Positions 37,712 through 47,867 are shown, counted from the first letter of the stretch. The stretch: 64,000 nt of DNA from Marinicella sediminis (GCF_002000055.1 NZ_MVBD01000002.1:434001-498000); one strand, 5' to 3'. Made by a program: numbers and translations. The notes: generated from the sequence alone by a model not told the origin.

Positions 37712-38425
37712 TTAAAGCCGCTTCAGGTATTCTGCCAGCGGCCGGATGTCAAAAGGTGCAAACAACAATTCACCTGATTCACCAGGGATTGTATTGGAAA
37801 CGATGCCCACCACTTCATGCCGGTCATTCAGTACAGGTGCGCCACTCAAGCCACGCAACTGAGCTGTTTCAACGTCATCCAAACGAACCAACAGATTGTG
37901 ATCTGTGTGTTTGAGGTATACACCGGTGAAATGTTCCTGCTGACAGCTGTCCTGAACCTGGTAGTAACAACCGAAAACGTGAATCTGGTCACCGGCTTTG
38001 AGTGGTTCACTGGCCAGCTGAACCGGCTTCAGGGCGGCGTCATTGTTGTTAACCTCAAACAACAACCAATCATCTTTCAACACCTCCATGTCCAGCTTTT
38101 CTGTGGCATCTGCATTGATCAGACGCCCCAATGTCACCGTACCTGTCACCTCGTTAAAAGGGTGCAGTTGCCACTGTTTGACATGATTAGCCACATCAAT
38201 GTATTGGATACCCTGGTCCATCACCGCCATCAACACATGTTTGGCGGTCACCGCATACAGGTTTTTCTGATGCTGTAACAGAAAAGCGCTGCCGACAAAT
38301 GTTTTGGTTTCCTCTGAGACTGCGAATTGTATGGTATTGGCGGCCGAATATCGCTCAGTCACCGGGCCGGCCCACACCTGATATGAACCCATCAGGGCGG
38401 CCAAAGTTAACATGGTTTTCTGCAT
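37712..38425 (-). CDS. Exported trypsin-like serine peptidase
   Basis: 237 residues with a signal peptide (MQKTMLTLAALMGSYQVWA). The chymotrypsin-fold triad appears as His in YAVTAKHVLMA, an Asp in the LDMEVLKDDWLLFEV stretch and Ser in LRGLSGAPVLND. No PDZ domain. It acts in the periplasm or outside; the substrate is unknown. A 78 bp gap separates it from the EthD gene. Confidence 0.85.
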   Translation of the reverse strand: MQKTMLTLAALMGSYQVWAGPVTERYSAANTIQFAVSEETKTFVGSAFLLQHQKNLYAVTAKHVLMAVMDQGIQYIDVANHVKQWQLHPFNEVTGTVTLGRLINADATEKLDMEVLKDDWLLFEVNNNDAALKPVQLASEPLKAGDQIHVFGCYYQVQDSCQQEHFTGVYLKHTDHNLLVRLDDVETAQLRGLSGAPVLNDRHEVVGIVSNTIPGESGELLFAPFDIRPLAEYLKRL

Positions 38426-38507
38426 GGTTGATTACTCTGTAATTAAAAACACAGACTTTAGCCGTACGTGGGTGTTGAGGTGATAATCCCGAACCAAATT
38501 ATCCTGA

Positions 38508-39710
38508 TCAACTGGCCAAACGCAATTCTTTGCGGTATACCGATGGCGAATGACCTTCACTGGCTTTAAAGGCCTTGTTGAATGTCACCCGATTGTTGAA
38601 TCCACTTTCAATGGCAATTCTTTCCAGGGTAAACGAGTGATGTCGGTCATCAATCATGGCCTTGGCATGATTGACACGATAACCATTGATCAAAGCAAAA
38701 AAAGAGGTCTGTAAAGTCTGGTTAATAACCTGCGAAACCAGGTGTTTTCTGATGCCCAGGTGATTGGATAGCTGATCCAGATTCAATGACGGTTGCAGGT
38801 AAAGTTGTTCATCTGCCAGACTGCGATGTATTTCCCGGGCCATCAATTCAGCAGTTTCCTCATCCAACAAGGAATGGCGGTATTTATCCGTTGCATCCAT
38901 TGGCAATGATTCACCGGACTGAGTGGTGGCCGGTGATGGGTCATCATTCGATGATGGCGAAACCAGTATCAAATGCGGATGTTGCAACCCCCAGTAACCC
39001 ATCAACAGCACCAATCCACTCATGAACAGCAGCCAGTACTGTCCCACGGCATCCAGTGTGGCCAAGCCAAACCATTGCTGTGCCAGGAACAACACCACCC
39101 AGAAGGCCTCCAGCCCCATCAGCATCAGACACAGTTTCTTTTGCCACTGTACGGTCCAGCGGCTGTCATCAGATGTCTGACTGACTGCTTGTTTGGCCAC
39201 CTCCGCCAGTTGTCTCCAGGCGGTCCATAAATAACTGCCCAGGTGGCATTTGATGACCACCAACAACACCACAAACCGCCCGGGAATTACACCACCTGTG
39301 GCGTTGTTTTGCCAGGCGGTATACATAGCCACTTTCTGTTCTGCTGGCAGCAACAAACCCGGCACTCCCCAGAAAAAGACCAGCAAAAACGGTAAGCCGT
39401 GTAACAGCCATTGCCGCACTGTCCACCGCTCACCACCAGACATGCGATTGACATAGGCCAGAAATATGGGCCCCAGCAATAAAGCCACGCCTGGAAGCCA
39501 GTCAATCAAATGCGGTAATGCGGTGTATCCGTCTGAATTGAGCAAAACCCCTTCCAGCAGCTTATATGCCATCACCGCGACCAACAGAGCCAGTATCCTG
39601 CCTGGTTCACCAGGCCGGCTTTTTGACCACAAAACACCAACCAACAACACCGCCTGGGCCAGGGCCATCAAATAGAACAATCCGGGTAAAGTTATTGACA
39701 TATCAAACAT
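38508..39710 (-). CDS. Membrane-bound AraC-family regulator
   Basis: About 400 residues. Seven or so hydrophobic segments (residues 1-240, for example FYLMALAQAVLLVGVL and WLLFMSGLVLLMGYWGL), a linker, then a C-terminal AraC double helix-turn-helix (LDQLSNHLGIRKHLVSQVIN and FTLERIAIESGFNNRVTFNKAFKA, split for length). This 7TM-AraC layout suggests sensing at the membrane and direct gene control. The start is unresolved: ATGs at 39701, 39710 and 39737 all fit and none has a clear Shine-Dalgarno. It diverges from two exported genes, likely targets. Confidence 0.85.
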   Translation of the reverse strand: MFDMSITLPGLFYLMALAQAVLLVGVLWSKSRPGEPGRILALLVAVMAYKLLEGVLLNSDGYTALPHLIDWLPGVALLLGPIFLAYVNRMSGGERWTVRQWLLHGLPFLLVFFWGVPGLLLPAEQKVAMYTAWQNNATGGVIPGRFVVLLVVIKCHLGSYLWTAWRQLAEVAKQAVSQTSDDSRWTVQWQKKLCLMLMGLEAFWVVLFLAQQWFGLATLDAVGQYWLLFMSGLVLLMGYWGLQHPHLILVSPSSNDDPSPATTQSGESLPMDATDKYRHSLLDEETAELMAREIHRSLADEQLYLQPSLNLDQLSNHLGIRKHLVSQVINQTLQTSFFALINGYRVNHAKAMIDDRHHSFTLERIAIESGFNNRVTFNKAFKASEGHSPSVYRKELRLAS

Positions 39711-39869
39711 TTCAATGAAAGGAGTCCCATTATCCATGTTGCACAGCCATAAACATGTGTCATTGGTCAGATTGCAACAAAGAAAAATCATTCTGATAAT
39801 TCGGTTCGCTTTTATCATCACTGCTTCACCGCGGATTAAGCTGACTGTTCTTAACCATGAGAATACAAC

Positions 39870-40361
39870 ATGCCCAAAAGGATTACCCCAATGCTCGCCG
39901 TGTTGATGAGTTGTACAGCTCAGGCCGGACAGTTTGCAAACATCAATGCACCGGCCGACATCACATTTGGTGAATCATCACAAGTCGTTGAACAGCAGTT
40001 AACGAACCGCTGCGAGACCATCAACAGACAAACCATCAGCCCACCACAAATACCAGACGCCAAAACCCATACTCAACTGGACTGTCATGGTTTTCATTAT
40101 GCCAGCAGGTCCAGACTGGCTGAATTTGTCTTCAAAGACGATCAGCTGCACTTGAGTTGGATCCTGGTAGAGGCTTCTGAACTGGGTCAACTGGAGCAAA
40201 CAATGCAACACACATATGGTGAACCGTCACATCGCAACCCGGCATTCACCGCCTGGACCTCACAGCGGACTGCCTTGCGCAAAGATGTGAACGAAGTATT
40301 GTTCTATGCCGACGCCGCAGCTGAACAATTTGCCGCCTGGTTTCAATCTGCAGAACTATAA
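39870..40361 (+). CDS. Exported unknown protein
   Basis: 163 residues with a short signal peptide (MPKRITPMLAVLMSCTAQAG). The mature part has two cysteines (NRCETIN and LDCHGF) that could form a disulfide. No family recognised. It diverges from the AraC gene and is followed after 30 bp by another exported protein, probably in one unit. Confidence 0.7.
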   Translation: MPKRITPMLAVLMSCTAQAGQFANINAPADITFGESSQVVEQQLTNRCETINRQTISPPQIPDAKTHTQLDCHGFHYASRSRLAEFVFKDDQLHLSWILVEASELGQLEQTMQHTYGEPSHRNPAFTAWTSQRTALRKDVNEVLFYADAAAEQFAAWFQSAEL

Positions 40362-40391
40362 CCACCCCTCAAACACAACTGGAACAATTCA

Positions 40392-41534
40392 ATGAAATCA
40401 TATATATACTTTATTTTATTCATCCTGATTGGTATGACCAACCAAACACACGCGGAGCAACACCAAACAGGAGAAAGCACTTATTTCCGCCACCTGGCAT
40501 TCCGCGAAACGCCTTTCAGTACATATCGTGGCATTTATCCCATCACTCAACAACAAGCCAGGTCCACCGCTCATTATCGGTTTGACCATGATGACCAGGG
40601 ACGCGTGACCGCTGTATCACACCGCATTGGCGAGCACATCATCCACAACAATGGCAATTGGGACACTTTCATCTGGTTCGCCCCAAAAGTCACCATTGAG
40701 TATGGCGATCAACAAGAAATACATCGCTATCACAACAGAGTAAACGAACGCATCACCGTTCATGGCGACGTTTATCAGGCGATATACCAACTGAATGACC
40801 AGGGGCAACGGGTCAGTTTGACTTTTACCAATGAAAGTCAACAGCCCAGTGAAAATACCTGGCACATCAACCGCTATACATGGCAGCACCTCAATGATCA
40901 CCAGTTGCTGGAAAAACGTTTCAACCTGGCAGGTGAGCAACAACCCATCAGGCCAGAATTTGTGTTTCACGAAACCCGCATGACTTTTGATCGCAGGGGC
41001 TTCATACATAAACTGGAAAACCTGGGCCTCAATGGTCAGCCCACCAACAACGATTCTGGTGCAGGTATCGACCGTATTTACTTTGATTTACATGGTAATT
41101 TTCAACGCTGGCAAGTGTTTGACAAAGACCATAAGCCAGTAGAAGGCAACCGGCCCGGGGTTCATGTTGGTGAACATTTGTATGATGCTTCAGGGAATAA
41201 AATCGGATTGCGTGGCTTTGACCTTAAGGGCGATCCCAAAGGCTTTGCCTGGGGCGATTTCATGATCCGCAATGCATACGATTCATTCGGCAATCAGACA
41301 ATCAATGAAAGCCTTGATGATCAGCACCAACTGAAAAGAAGGTTAACCATCACCTATGCTGCCAACGGGCTGAAACGGGAATGGATCAAACACCACAATC
41401 AAAGCGGTGATTTATCCTCCACACCCATGCTTGGCGGGGCCGCTGCACTGCGCTATGAATATGCCAATGGCGGGGTCATCAGCACGGGTACAACCCCATT
41501 CGATGCGCAAATGAAGCCCATCGACCAAGGTTAA
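40392..41534 (+). CDS. Exported protein with YD/RHS-like repeats
   Basis: 380 residues with a signal peptide (YIYFILFILIGMTNQTHA). Repeated segments such as YRFDHDDQGRVTAVSH, YDASGNKIGLRGFDLKG and YDSFGNQTINESLD resemble RHS/YD repeats (G-x3-Y-x-Y-D-x-x-G), though degenerate, so an elongated beta-rich periplasmic or surface protein is likely. No toxin domain is seen at the C-terminus. Function unknown. Confidence 0.7.
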   Translation: MKSYIYFILFILIGMTNQTHAEQHQTGESTYFRHLAFRETPFSTYRGIYPITQQQARSTAHYRFDHDDQGRVTAVSHRIGEHIIHNNGNWDTFIWFAPKVTIEYGDQQEIHRYHNRVNERITVHGDVYQAIYQLNDQGQRVSLTFTNESQQPSENTWHINRYTWQHLNDHQLLEKRFNLAGEQQPIRPEFVFHETRMTFDRRGFIHKLENLGLNGQPTNNDSGAGIDRIYFDLHGNFQRWQVFDKDHKPVEGNRPGVHVGEHLYDASGNKIGLRGFDLKGDPKGFAWGDFMIRNAYDSFGNQTINESLDDQHQLKRRLTITYAANGLKREWIKHHNQSGDLSSTPMLGGAAALRYEYANGGVISTGTTPFDAQMKPIDQG

Positions 41535-41538
41535 ACCT

Positions 41539-41569
41539 GCGGGTCAGCTGAGTTGTTCAGCTGACCCGC
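41539..41569. terminator. Hairpin between convergent genes
   Basis: A perfect 13 bp stem (GCGGGTCAGCTGA / TCAGCTGACCCGC) with loop GTTGT, 4 bases after the upstream gene's stop. There is no T-run on either side, so intrinsic termination is uncertain; the position between converging genes fits a shared transcript end. Confidence 0.55.
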
Positions 41570-41573
41570 CCAG

Positions 41574-42254
41574 TCAGGATTTGAGCAGTTCAACCAAAGC
41601 TTGAGCGGTGGCCTCTGAAGAGGCAGGATTCTGACCGGTGATCAGGTGTCCATCCGTAATGACAAATGCAGCCCAGTCATCACCCTTGCTGTATAAACCA
41701 CCTTGATCCTGCAGTGCGCTCTCCAGCAAATACGGTACCACATCACTCAAGCCCACAGCCTCTTCTTCACTGTTACTGAAACCAGTGACCTTAAGCCCTT
41801 TTACCAGGGGTTGACCAGTTGGACTTTGGGCCTTTAATAACACAGCTGGTGCATGGCAAACCGCCGCCACCGGCTTGCCTTCGGCATGCATGTACTCAAT
41901 CAATTCAAGAGAACCGGGGTGTTGATACAGATCCCACAGAGGACCATGACCACCGGGATAAAACACCGCGTCGTATTGATTGGCCTGCACATCATCCAAC
42001 TGCATGGTATTGGCCAGCTCCTGTTTGGCCGTGGTGTCACCATGAAAACGCCTGGTGGCATCGGTTTGCGCATCGGTGTTGGCACTCTTGGGATCAACCG
42101 GTGGTTGTCCGCCGGCTGGTGAAGCAAGGGTTACGTTAACGCCGGCATCACGCAATACATAATAAGGACTGGCAAATTCTTCCAGCCAGAATCCGGTTTT
42201 CTCGCCGGTGTCTCCCAACTCATCATGTGAGGTCAGTACCATCAATACATCCAT
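41574..42254 (-). CDS. DJ-1/PfpI-superfamily protein, Hsp31/glyoxalase III-like
   Basis: 226 residues. The nucleophile elbow is AAVCHAPAVLL with Cys; KTGFWLEEFASPYYVL and FYPGGHGPLWDL are typical of the Hsp31-like class I glutamine-amidotransferase fold. Family members act as glutathione-independent glyoxalases or chaperones. Single gene, facing the exported YD-repeat gene. Confidence 0.9.
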   Translation of the reverse strand: MDVLMVLTSHDELGDTGEKTGFWLEEFASPYYVLRDAGVNVTLASPAGGQPPVDPKSANTDAQTDATRRFHGDTTAKQELANTMQLDDVQANQYDAVFYPGGHGPLWDLYQHPGSLELIEYMHAEGKPVAAVCHAPAVLLKAQSPTGQPLVKGLKVTGFSNSEEEAVGLSDVVPYLLESALQDQGGLYSKGDDWAAFVITDGHLITGQNPASSEATAQALVELLKS

Positions 42255-42504
42255 CGATTTCTCCTGTTATACAAAACCACACAATGTAACAAGGCATTGG
42301 TCAAAGTCCTGTCAAACTGAAGTTATCCTTTTACCATTCAACCCTGAACACCATCTGCTGACAGAGGCTGCACCTAACCCGTTACACCCTTAAGTTCACT
42401 GGTTCCATTGTTTATTCAATGATCACATGAATTAATCTGGCTATCTATTTGAATTTCAATGTATTCATGGGATATGATCTGACCAACACCATGAAGGGCT
42501 TTGA

Positions 42505-44706
42505 TCAGTTCCCACCTCCATTGTCATCATCAGACTGATCTTTTTTATCTTTGTCTTTTTGCTTGGCTGATTTAAACAAACCTTCCAGTAAATTACGTTT
42601 CAGCTGATCTTTTTCTGCCTTTTTGCGCTCATCATCGGTCATCGGCTGGCCTGCTTCATCACCTGACGCCTCTGCTGATTCGCCGCCTTTGTCCTTGTCG
42701 GAACCCAGAATGGCATCAAACAGGTCTTCCTTCAGCTCTTCTTTCTTCTCATCAATTTTGGCTTTTTGGGTTTCCAGAATGAGTTTTTGCAGATCGATAG
42801 AAACAGCCGGCGCCATCAGTTCGCCTTTGAGGCTCACAGGGATCCTCAGGTTTAGCAATTTCTCAAACCGCTGATCCATCACCCCTTCAGGAATGTTGGT
42901 CAACATCGGCCGGATGGTACCGTTGATGGTTTGTTGGTTGAGGTCGATGCTGACCTGCCCAGTCAGGTTAAAATAAGGCGAATCAATTTTCAGTGCACGG
43001 GTGGTCAGCACCCCTTGATTGACATCCGCCTGGATATCCATCAGGCCAAAAGCCGTTTTCAGTTCATCACTGTTATTCATGGCATCCGTTTTGTTCAATA
43101 AACTCAAGCTTTGCTGCATGATTTGAAACACATCAATGCCAACAATATCACCATCCCGCAACTGGTAAGACAACGACCCATTCGCGGTTTTCAATGGTTC
43201 AGCACTGAATGGCTCATCCACCGTGATGTCAGCCTCCAGCTGGCCCAGTCCAGTCAGGTATTCACTGCCGATCAGGTCAGCCAATAAACCTCCAGCCTGA
43301 AAATCGCGCATGCGGTGACTGACAGAGAGTTTCTGTGAGGTTTTCTGCGGATCCAGCTGCAACTCGGTGCGGATCAATCCCTGATAAAAGCCAGCTTGCA
43401 AAGGCTCAAGTCTGATGGCGGTGCCTCGGGTGGAAACGTTCAGGGTGATGTCCTTCATCTGTACCCCGGCAGCCTGCAAACTACCCAGCTTAATTTGTCC
43501 GTTCATTTGCCCCAAATCCATGGGTGATGCGACTTCGGTGGCAGCTGATGTCGAAGCTGTTGCATCACTGACTGGTACATACTGATCCAGATTCAATTGA
43601 TCCAGATTCAACTCAAAACGCCCCTTCAGCGCACTGAGCTGAGTGATATCAACAGATCCGCTGATCTGGCTGTCATCGAGTCTGGCCTGCACATCTTTCA
43701 ACTGCAGCCGGTCACCGGCAAGCACCCAATTCAATGCACCGGAAAATTCATTCTCAGCCTGATTGTCCAATGGCGAACCCATTTGCGCGAGGAGTTCAGA
43801 CAAAGCAAAAGCTTCCATTTTCAACGCACCGGACAGCTTCATCTGCTGTGACAGGTTTTCTCCCTTGACCTCTGTCACCAGTTTCATCGGCCCATAGCGC
43901 AATGCCAGCTGGTTGAGTGACAATTGATCATTGCCCAGATCCAGGAGCATGCCATCCGGACTGTCCAAAGAAAGCGTAACACCATCCATCGCTCCTTCAT
44001 ATGACAACTCAGCAAAAGTCATCACCACCGGTTGCTCATCGGCCAAATGATTGGCTTGCCAGTCTGCCTGTAAGCGACCTTGCATCGCTTGTGCCGGCAA
44101 TGCCACTTGAGACGCAAGGCTCATCGCGGTTGGAGAACCGGCCTGTATGGCATCACTGGTGAAACGCAGGTCTGTCATATTGACTTGTAAATCAGCGCCA
44201 CCATCAACATAGGTCAATGATCCTTCACTGATGATGATACCTTCAATGGCCAACGAAGTACCACCCTCACCCTGCTGACCGGAGTCAGCTGGTTCAGCCG
44301 CCAAATGATCCAGCATAGACTGCCAGTTGCTTTTGCCGGACCCAGCCACCTGCAACCTGATCTCAGGCTTTTGCAACTCCACCTGGCCTACCTGAATCTG
44401 TTGACTCAGCAAAGGCAACAGCTTGACCCGCACCGCCACCTGTTCAACCTGCGCCAGGTGATCGCCTTTGAAGCCAGATTCATTGGCAATGGAAACGTCT
44501 TTGAGATTGATGGCCAGCCAGGGAAAAACAGACCATTTGATGGGTCCATTGAGCACCACTTCACGACCAATGGTGTCTGCAGCCATTTGCTGGATGCGGG
44601 GTTTATGGTCATTGGGATCAAAGAACACCGGCAACAAAATGATCGCCAACACCAACAGCACAACCAGTCCGGCCACCAGGCCCAGCATCCATTTAATCAG
44701 TTTTTT
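42505..44706 (-). CDS. AsmA-family protein
   Basis: 733 residues. One N-terminal membrane helix (MLGLVAGLVVLLVLAIILLPV) followed by FDPNDHKPRIQQMAADTIG, the AsmA start signature, and a long beta-rich periplasmic body with repeating amphipathic strands. AsmA-like proteins carry lipids between inner and outer membrane. The C-terminus is a highly charged Lys/Asp tail. The 250 bp between this gene and the DJ-1 gene holds nothing I can identify. Confidence 0.9.
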   Translation of the reverse strand, partial: KKLIKWMLGLVAGLVVLLVLAIILLPVFFDPNDHKPRIQQMAADTIGREVVLNGPIKWSVFPWLAINLKDVSIANESGFKGDHLAQVEQVAVRVKLLPLLSQQIQVGQVELQKPEIRLQVAGSGKSNWQSMLDHLAAEPADSGQQGEGGTSLAIEGIIISEGSLTYVDGGADLQVNMTDLRFTSDAIQAGSPTAMSLASQVALPAQAMQGRLQADWQANHLADEQPVVMTFAELSYEGAMDGVTLSLDSPDGMLLDLGNDQLSLNQLALRYGPMKLVTEVKGENLSQQMKLSGALKMEAFALSELLAQMGSPLDNQAENEFSGALNWVLAGDRLQLKDVQARLDDSQISGSVDITQLSALKGRFELNLDQLNLDQYVPVSDATASTSAATEVASPMDLGQMNGQIKLGSLQAAGVQMKDITLNVSTRGTAIRLEPLQAGFYQGLIRTELQLDPQKTSQKLSVSHRMRDFQAGGLLADLIGSEYLTGLGQLEADITVDEPFSAEPLKTANGSLSYQLRDGDIVGIDVFQIMQQSLSLLNKTDAMNNSDELKTAFGLMDIQADVNQGVLTTRALKIDSPYFNLTGQVSIDLNQQTINGTIRPMLTNIPEGVMDQRFEKLLNLRIPVSLKGELMAPAVSIDLQKLILETQKAKIDEKKEELKEDLFDAILGSDKDKGGESAEASGDEAGQPMTDDERKKAEKDQLKRNLLEGLFKSAKQKDKDKKDQSDDDNGGGN

Positions 44707-44798
44707 CATGTCTGACAACAATCTCTTAAGAAAGTCACAGCTTAACATTCAGTGGCTTAATATGCTGTGAACAATTGTCCCAAAAACAAACTGTCCGG

Positions 44799-44825
44799 CA
44801 AAAAAAAGGCCCCCAACCGGGAGCC
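44799..44825 (-). terminator. Intrinsic terminator of the TonB-C protein gene
   Basis: On the minus strand GGCTCCC pairs with GGGGGCC (one G-U pair) around a GGTT loop, followed by eight T residues. A textbook terminator 32 bp after the stop. Confidence 0.88.
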
Positions 44826-44856
44826 TAAGAATCAAGCTATTATCATCATTAAGACA

Positions 44857-45486
44857 TCAGGCATCAGTCACCACATCGATGGTGAACGTGCGGCCGATCA
44901 CTTCCTCGATACCCATATCTTCGGGTGGCTCAAAACGCCAGCGCTTGATGCTTTTTTCAGCACTGTCAACCACATACTCAGGAATGCCGGCATCGGCACG
45001 GGTTACTTTGACCACTTTGCCTTTGGGATTGATTTGAATGTGTAGCTTCAGTGAATCAGTACCCGTGTAATCACTGGGAATGTTTATCGGCGAGGTTTTC
45101 AATACCGCCCATTTGTATTGTTTGATCAACGCTTCCTGCTCAGCACTGGCAATGACAGCCTGTCCGGAGAAGTATTGCTCACGGGCTTCTTCACGGTTGG
45201 TGATTTCAGCTTCTGTGGTGTTCACAGGTGCATCAATAACCGGTTGAGGCACTGCAATCGGCTCAGTCACCAACTCCATATCAAGGTCGCCACCCATGGG
45301 TTCCAAATCAGGTGTCACATCCACCTCTGGCGCACCCGGTCTGGCAGGCTTGAATCCCGCATCACCAGGTTTCATCGCCGCTTGACGCTCTGGTAATCCC
45401 TGAGACCAGCTGGGTCGTTTCTTGTTTTCTTCCTGGGCATATCCGGCCACGGAGGCAAAGAGTAAAATCAAAACTACAATTTTCAT
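44857..45486 (-). CDS. Exported TonB-C-domain protein
   Basis: 209 residues. A signal peptide (MKIVVLILLFASVAGYAQ), a Pro/Glu-rich linker, then a C-terminal TonB-like domain (LKLHIQINPKGKVVKVTRAD, AEKSIKRWRFEPPEDMG). Because the N-terminus looks like a cleavable signal rather than a TonB anchor, it may not be a true energy transducer. Start chosen at the ATG before the signal peptide. ExbB/ExbD are not nearby. Confidence 0.8.
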   Translation of the reverse strand: MKIVVLILLFASVAGYAQEENKKRPSWSQGLPERQAAMKPGDAGFKPARPGAPEVDVTPDLEPMGGDLDMELVTEPIAVPQPVIDAPVNTTEAEITNREEAREQYFSGQAVIASAEQEALIKQYKWAVLKTSPINIPSDYTGTDSLKLHIQINPKGKVVKVTRADAGIPEYVVDSAEKSIKRWRFEPPEDMGIEEVIGRTFTIDVVTDA

Positions 45487-45783
45487 AATGTTGTCTTCGA
45501 ACTGTGTCACAAAAATGAGATCAGCCAAGTTTATGCGTATTCGGCATGAAGTCAACGAATACCGCGCTTTGCGAGACATTGTTTTGCAATTCAGCGGGGG
45601 TTTGTACCGCCATGCCCTACTGCGTTTTCAATAACGGCCACAGATGACAATTTTTGTTAGTATGAAAATGATTCAGATTTCCACCAGTGGTCATCTCTGG
45701 CGCCGTCCCCCATTATGCCGGCATATGCCGCGTTTGCCTGCCATGATTTATGATAAACTGATCTTCCGAGTATAAAAAAGTGT

Positions 45784-47841
45784 GTGAGTTCAAAGATTGT
45801 GGGACAGTTCAGTTCTGTGTTAAGCCGCCTGAATAAAAGTCGCAGCATCATTGCTTTGCAAGATGCGTCGATTGCGCTGGTGCCGATGATACTGACGATG
45901 ACCTTTTTGTTGATGATCGGTGAAGGACTGACTTTGTTTTCTGACACCACAATGATCACTTACATCAAAAGTATCTACCGATACTTTTATGTGTTTTTCC
46001 CCTTGATCTTCACCGTCAGCCTGGCGGTTTCATTCGCCAAAAGCAAAGAAGTGGATCCCACTGCGCTGGTGATCATCTGTGTGAGTATGCTGACCTTATC
46101 GATTGCCGGCGATGTGAGCAACCTGGAAGAGCTGAAATCCTCCACCTATTTCAAGGTCATTCCCATCCCGTTGTGCTATTTCACTGCCAGCGTACTCCGA
46201 TACTTTGCCAACCAACACAGTCTGCACTTGTTCAAAGCTGACTTCATGTCATACCATTTGAATAAAACCTTTAATTACATCATCCCATCGGCCATCACTT
46301 TCTTTGTGGTGTTTGTGCTGTTCATGATGTTTGAAACCATCTGGCAAGTCATGAGTCAGGCCGAGTTCACCTCGCACTTGGCCGTGACCAATACCGAAGA
46401 CATCTTTGGCGTGATCATGATCAAGTTGATCTATAAGCTGACCTGGTTCATCGGCGTCAACCCTTCACACATTTTTTCATTCCTGCAATACCCTTACCAC
46501 GAAGCATTCATCAACAACCAAGCGGCTTTCGACGCAGGCCTGCCCATACCTAACATCAACGCCCCGGGGAACTACTTTTTTACCGATATTGGTGGTGCGG
46601 GTTCCTCGATGTGTCTGATTCTGGCCATCCTGCTGTATTCCAAATCAAGCCGCAATAAACGGGTAGCCAAACTGGCAGTGATACCCAGCACCTTCAACAT
46701 CTCAGAGATCATTCATTATGGCCTGCCTGTGGTGTTTAATCCGTTTCTACTGGTGCCATTTCTGGTGGTTCCGGTGATTTTATACCTCAATACCTACCTG
46801 TTCATGTCAATCGGTCTGGTGTCACCGGTGGTGGTCGCGGTGCCCTGGACCACCCCACCCTTACTGAACGCATACCTGGCCACCGGTGGTGATCTGCTGG
46901 CCGTACTGCTGCAACTTGTTAACCTGGCCCTGGGCGTTCTGATCTATTTGAAATTCATCAGGATGCTGGAAGCATCACACCTGGATGAAGGATTGGTCAA
47001 GGACTTCATGAGCCGGTTCGACCTCGAATCCAGCAACATTCAGGCACTGCAGTACCGCAATCAACAATCCATGATGAAAAACCTGGAAACCGAAAACCAG
47101 GTCAATGCCTTCCTGTTTAAACTGTCACATGGCAAGCTGCTGCTGAATTACCAGCCCATCATAGACACCCGCACCAGACAAGTGGCCAAAGTGGAAGCCT
47201 TATTGCGACTGCAAGACAAACATGGCAACATCCAGCTACCCACATTCATCAATGACTTATCAGATGTGGGCCTGTCCACTGAAATTGATAAATGGGTAGT
47301 CAAACGAGCTGTAAAACAATCTCACGACTGGCCCAGTGATTTCTCTGACATTGAAATTTCGATCAACATTTCACCCGGCTCCCTGCTCGACCCGGCTTTC
47401 ATCGACTTCCTGCTGGACATGCACCGTAAATCAAAACACCCTTTTTGCATCGAAATACTGGAGAATCAGGCGGTGTTTGAAGAGCACCTCATCAATGAGC
47501 ATTTAAAGATCCTCAAAGACGAAGGCATATCGGTGTTCCTGGATGATTTTGGCTCCGGCTATTCAGCCCTGGCGATGTTACCCAAACTGAACATTCACGG
47601 CATCAAATACGACATGGAGTTCACCGAACAGCTGGAATCAGCAGAAGGTGCCGCGGTGTTCAAATCCTGCCTGGAAATCAGCCGCACCCTTCAGCACCAA
47701 ACCGTTCTGGAAGGCATCGAAACCGCGGAACAATACACCCTCGCCCTGCAATCCGGGGTCAACTACATCCAGGGCTTCCACATCGCCAAACCCCTGCAGC
47801 ATGAAGAACTGGCTGCGTTTATTCAGGGTTATGGGAAGTGA
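45784..47841 (+). CDS. PTS EIIC-type membrane domain fused to an EAL c-di-GMP phosphodiesterase
   Basis: 685 residues, GTG start. Residues about 1-400 form a ten-helix EIIC of the lactose/cellobiose type, with GVNPSHIF and FNISEIIHYGLPVVFNPFL. Residues about 430-685 are an EAL domain with all main catalytic positions visible: KVEALLR, SINISPGS, EILENQAVFEE, FLDDFGSGYS, LEGIETAEQY and YIQGFHIAKP. So c-di-GMP hydrolysis is likely. No EIIA or EIIB domain or gene is nearby, suggesting the EIIC part acts as a sugar sensor rather than a transporter (inference). Its upstream 297 bp gap holds no c-di-GMP riboswitch I can recognise. Confidence 0.9.
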   Translation: MSSKIVGQFSSVLSRLNKSRSIIALQDASIALVPMILTMTFLLMIGEGLTLFSDTTMITYIKSIYRYFYVFFPLIFTVSLAVSFAKSKEVDPTALVIICVSMLTLSIAGDVSNLEELKSSTYFKVIPIPLCYFTASVLRYFANQHSLHLFKADFMSYHLNKTFNYIIPSAITFFVVFVLFMMFETIWQVMSQAEFTSHLAVTNTEDIFGVIMIKLIYKLTWFIGVNPSHIFSFLQYPYHEAFINNQAAFDAGLPIPNINAPGNYFFTDIGGAGSSMCLILAILLYSKSSRNKRVAKLAVIPSTFNISEIIHYGLPVVFNPFLLVPFLVVPVILYLNTYLFMSIGLVSPVVVAVPWTTPPLLNAYLATGGDLLAVLLQLVNLALGVLIYLKFIRMLEASHLDEGLVKDFMSRFDLESSNIQALQYRNQQSMMKNLETENQVNAFLFKLSHGKLLLNYQPIIDTRTRQVAKVEALLRLQDKHGNIQLPTFINDLSDVGLSTEIDKWVVKRAVKQSHDWPSDFSDIEISINISPGSLLDPAFIDFLLDMHRKSKHPFCIEILENQAVFEEHLINEHLKILKDEGISVFLDDFGSGYSALAMLPKLNIHGIKYDMEFTEQLESAEGAAVFKSCLEISRTLQHQTVLEGIETAEQYTLALQSGVNYIQGFHIAKPLQHEELAAFIQGYGK

Positions 47842-47853
47842 ATGGCATTTGGC

Positions 47854-47867
47854 TGGTGGTGACGGCG
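47854..47867. repeat. Candidate distal attachment site
   Basis: TGGTGGTGACGGCG matches the end of ssrA at 59789-59802 (TGGTGGAGACGGCG) with one difference, in the same orientation. Similarity continues weakly (CGAAC) for some bases. It lies 12 bp after the EIIC-EAL stop. Confidence 0.5.

Noticed and set aside
39999-41009. Long reading frames on the minus strand opposite the two exported genes
   Set aside because: They lie opposite genes with clear signal peptides and good codon patterns, and have no start signals of their own.
45580-45783. Possible c-di-GMP riboswitch before the EIIC-EAL gene
   Set aside because: Neither strand shows the GEMM core or its two-helix layout; only a short palindrome TATGCCGGCATA was found.
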